Assembly: GCA_021604825.1 (NCBI GenBank)
Contig: BQJS01000224.1
Location: 1 to 7,101 of the forward strand
Source of the DNA: Phycisphaerae bacterium
GTDB taxonomy: Bacteria > Planctomycetota > Phycisphaerae > UBA1845
Length of the DNA stretch: 7,101 bases
Direction of reading: 5' to 3'
This document shows positions 6,236 through 7,101 of this stretch, piece after piece; positions within the stretch are counted from its first letter, which is position 1, and each line of letters starts with the position of its first letter. The notes under the pieces were generated by a model. It did no database searches and was not told where the DNA came from. It worked only from the letters and a program-made list of their open reading frames with translations. The position numbers and the translations under genes are program-made.

Positions 6236-6783
6236 ATACCATCCCCCTCGATGCACCCAACGACCATGGGCCGATACTCGCCAACCACATTGTGGTTCAA
6301 CGAATACGTATCCATGCGAAGCAGTGGCGGGGAATAGATGTGCAGCGTGACGAGATTGTTGCCGTCTTCCTGCAAGTTTGAAATCTGGTGGGTATCGCTG
6401 TCCTGAGACACCGAAACACTTTCGGCTGCGTGATCAAATGATTTAACGGGCTTGAACAAATTCGAAGGCGTTGAGGCGAATCGCGTCTCGGTGGCGACGC
6501 CCGACAACACCCGTACACCGCAGGTTGACTCGGCATGATTGTGAATCGGACTGCGCTGCCCGCTCAGCCAACACATCACCAACAATTGATAGAGCGGCCC
6601 TTCGTGGACAAGATTGCGTTGGTAGCCGTCCTGCTTGAAACGAACGAACTCGGCGACGTCGTCGATGCTGACGTCCAGTGACTCAAGATGGCCGCGCAGC
6701 TCCTTGACCCCGGCGCGCTTGGACAATCCATCCAGATAGTTTTTGAGTGATTCAAGTTTGTGAATGCCCGTAGTCGCGCTCAT
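6232..6783 (-). CDS. Cysteine dioxygenase, type I
   Basis: A cytosolic cupin-fold non-haem iron enzyme of 183 residues that oxidises L-cysteine with O2 to cysteine sulfinate, the entry to sulfite or taurine formation. All expected residues are visible: iron ligands H81 and H83 (IHNH) and H132 (DTHQISN), substrate-binding Tyr54 and Arg56 (YQRNLV), and H148-Y150 in LHIYSPP. The Arg marks the cysteine-specific type rather than the Gln-type 3-mercaptopropionate enzymes. Cys88 sits five residues after H83, exactly like human Cys93, and Tyr150 matches human Tyr157. The Cys-Tyr cofactor that boosts activity can therefore form; many bacterial enzymes have Gly instead of this Cys. The segment YQRNLV through IHNH is strikingly like mammalian CDO. 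The ATG at 6783-6781 has GGAGGAGG 6 bases upstream. The gene lies 58 bp after tsaE and overlaps the exporter gene, so it is probably mid-operon. Confidence 0.93.
   Translation of the reverse strand: MSATTGIHKLESLKNYLDGLSKRAGVKELRGHLESLDVSIDDVAEFVRFKQDGYQRNLVHEGPLYQLLVMCWLSGQRSPIHNHAESTCGVRVLSGVATETRFASTPSNLFKPVKSFDHAAESVSVSQDSDTHQISNLQEDGNNLVTLHIYSPPLLRMDTYSLNHNVVGEYRPMVVGCIEGDGI
6243..6249 (-). promoter_or_regulatory. Shine-Dalgarno for the exporter, inside the dioxygenase gene
   Basis: GAGGGGG lies 7 bases before the TTG at 6235, which itself overlaps the dioxygenase TGA (6234-6232) by two bases. This arrangement favours translational coupling and decides the start choice of the YeiH-family gene. 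Confidence 0.5.
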
Positions 6784-6789
6784 TCTGCG

Positions 6790-6797
6790 CCTCCTCC
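6790..6797 (-). promoter_or_regulatory. Shine-Dalgarno of cysteine dioxygenase
   Basis: GGAGGAGG lies 6 bases before the ATG at 6783 and supports that start. The rest of the 58-bp gap holds a GACCGG/CCGGTC hairpin (6823-6843) without a T-run, so readthrough from tsaE is likely. Confidence 0.75.
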
Positions 6798-6841
6798 AAC
6801 TGCATGAATTGTTGCAATTGCCGACCGGCTGGTGATCCCGG

Positions 6842-7101
6842 TCATGTTGATTCTAACAATGTTTTTGCGCTTCGCTCCAGTGCATCCACGATTTGCGATG
6901 ATCGCTCGCCATTGGCCGAAAATCGCAACGTCCGAGTATCCTCCGCCAACACTTCAAATTCGATGCGAAGATGGTCGCCGGGGATACACTCTTCGACCCG
7001 ATCCGCCCATTCGACCATCACCGCCCCGCCAGATTCGCACATCTCGTCGAAGCCCAGGGCGTCCAACTCTAACCCGCCGGACAACCGATATGCATCCAGA
7101 T
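6842..7101 (-). CDS. tsaE: tRNA threonylcarbamoyladenosine biosynthesis ATPase TsaE, C-terminal part
   Basis: The final 85 residues of a gene whose start lies beyond the right edge. The first visible residues LDAYRLSGGLELDALGFDE match the conserved TsaE segment (H-D-x-YRL, then LG-x-x-E). They are followed by VMVEWADRVEECIPGDHLRI, matching the V-EW-x-x-x-x-x-x-x-P-x-D-x-L block. TsaE is the small P-loop ATPase that works with TsaB and TsaD to put the threonylcarbamoyl group on A37 of ANN-decoding tRNAs. The Walker A motif is in the missing N-terminal half, so ATPase integrity cannot be judged. The TTG at 7084 is internal, since the frame stays open and conserved through 7101. The stop is TGA at 6844-6842. 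It appears to be the visible first gene of the operon with cysteine dioxygenase; a functional link is not implied. Confidence 0.85.
   Translation of the reverse strand, partial: LDAYRLSGGLELDALGFDEMCESGGAVMVEWADRVEECIPGDHLRIEFEVLAEDTRTLRFSANGERSSQIVDALERSAKTLLEST

Noticed and set aside
6823..6843. GACCGG/CCGGTC hairpin at the tsaE stop codon
   Set aside because: Six pairs, nine-base loop and no T-run, so it is not an intrinsic terminator.

Overview
The window reads as ordinary chromosomal DNA of a planctomycete, most likely of the Rhodopirellula/Pirellulales kind. This is an inference from three things: a PEP-CTERM protein with a cohesin-like body, a mix of membrane transporters and a cysteine dioxygenase, and moderate-to-high GC with loosely packed genes. 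No rRNA, tRNA, phage, insertion sequence or CRISPR signal was seen. All seven genes I can support lie on the minus strand, so transcription runs from the right edge to the left. Two of them are cut by the window ends.

Right part (4964-7101, in transcription order): the 3' part of tsaE (t6A tRNA modification), a cysteine dioxygenase, and a YeiH-family membrane protein (putative sulfate/sulfite exporter). The dioxygenase and exporter genes overlap and the tsaE gap is 58 bp, so they look like one operon. The dioxygenase oxidises cysteine to cysteine sulfinate, which is usually broken down to sulfite. The neighbouring YeiH-type exporter is then a natural candidate for sulfur-oxyanion efflux.

Middle (3970-4963): a 409-bp intergenic region, then a short secreted PEP-CTERM protein. 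The intergenic stretch holds a very good minus-strand intrinsic terminator, a sigma54-like element, paired 8-bp direct repeats exactly 20 bp apart and two mutually exclusive hairpins. This suggests either a small RNA or a structured leader for the PEP-CTERM gene. It is the least explained part of the window.

Left part (1-3886): a 746-residue MMPL/RND exporter with both Asp-Tyr proton-relay motifs, followed 44 bp later by an Nramp-family transporter whose metal-binding residues are replaced (TM1 DPGN becomes GVSH, TM6 MPH becomes MPT). Last comes the first 67 codons of a secreted protein with a clear signal peptide. No obviously new multi-gene system is present. The best leads are the non-canonical Nramp protein, the cysteine-oxidation/export pair and the structured intergenic region.
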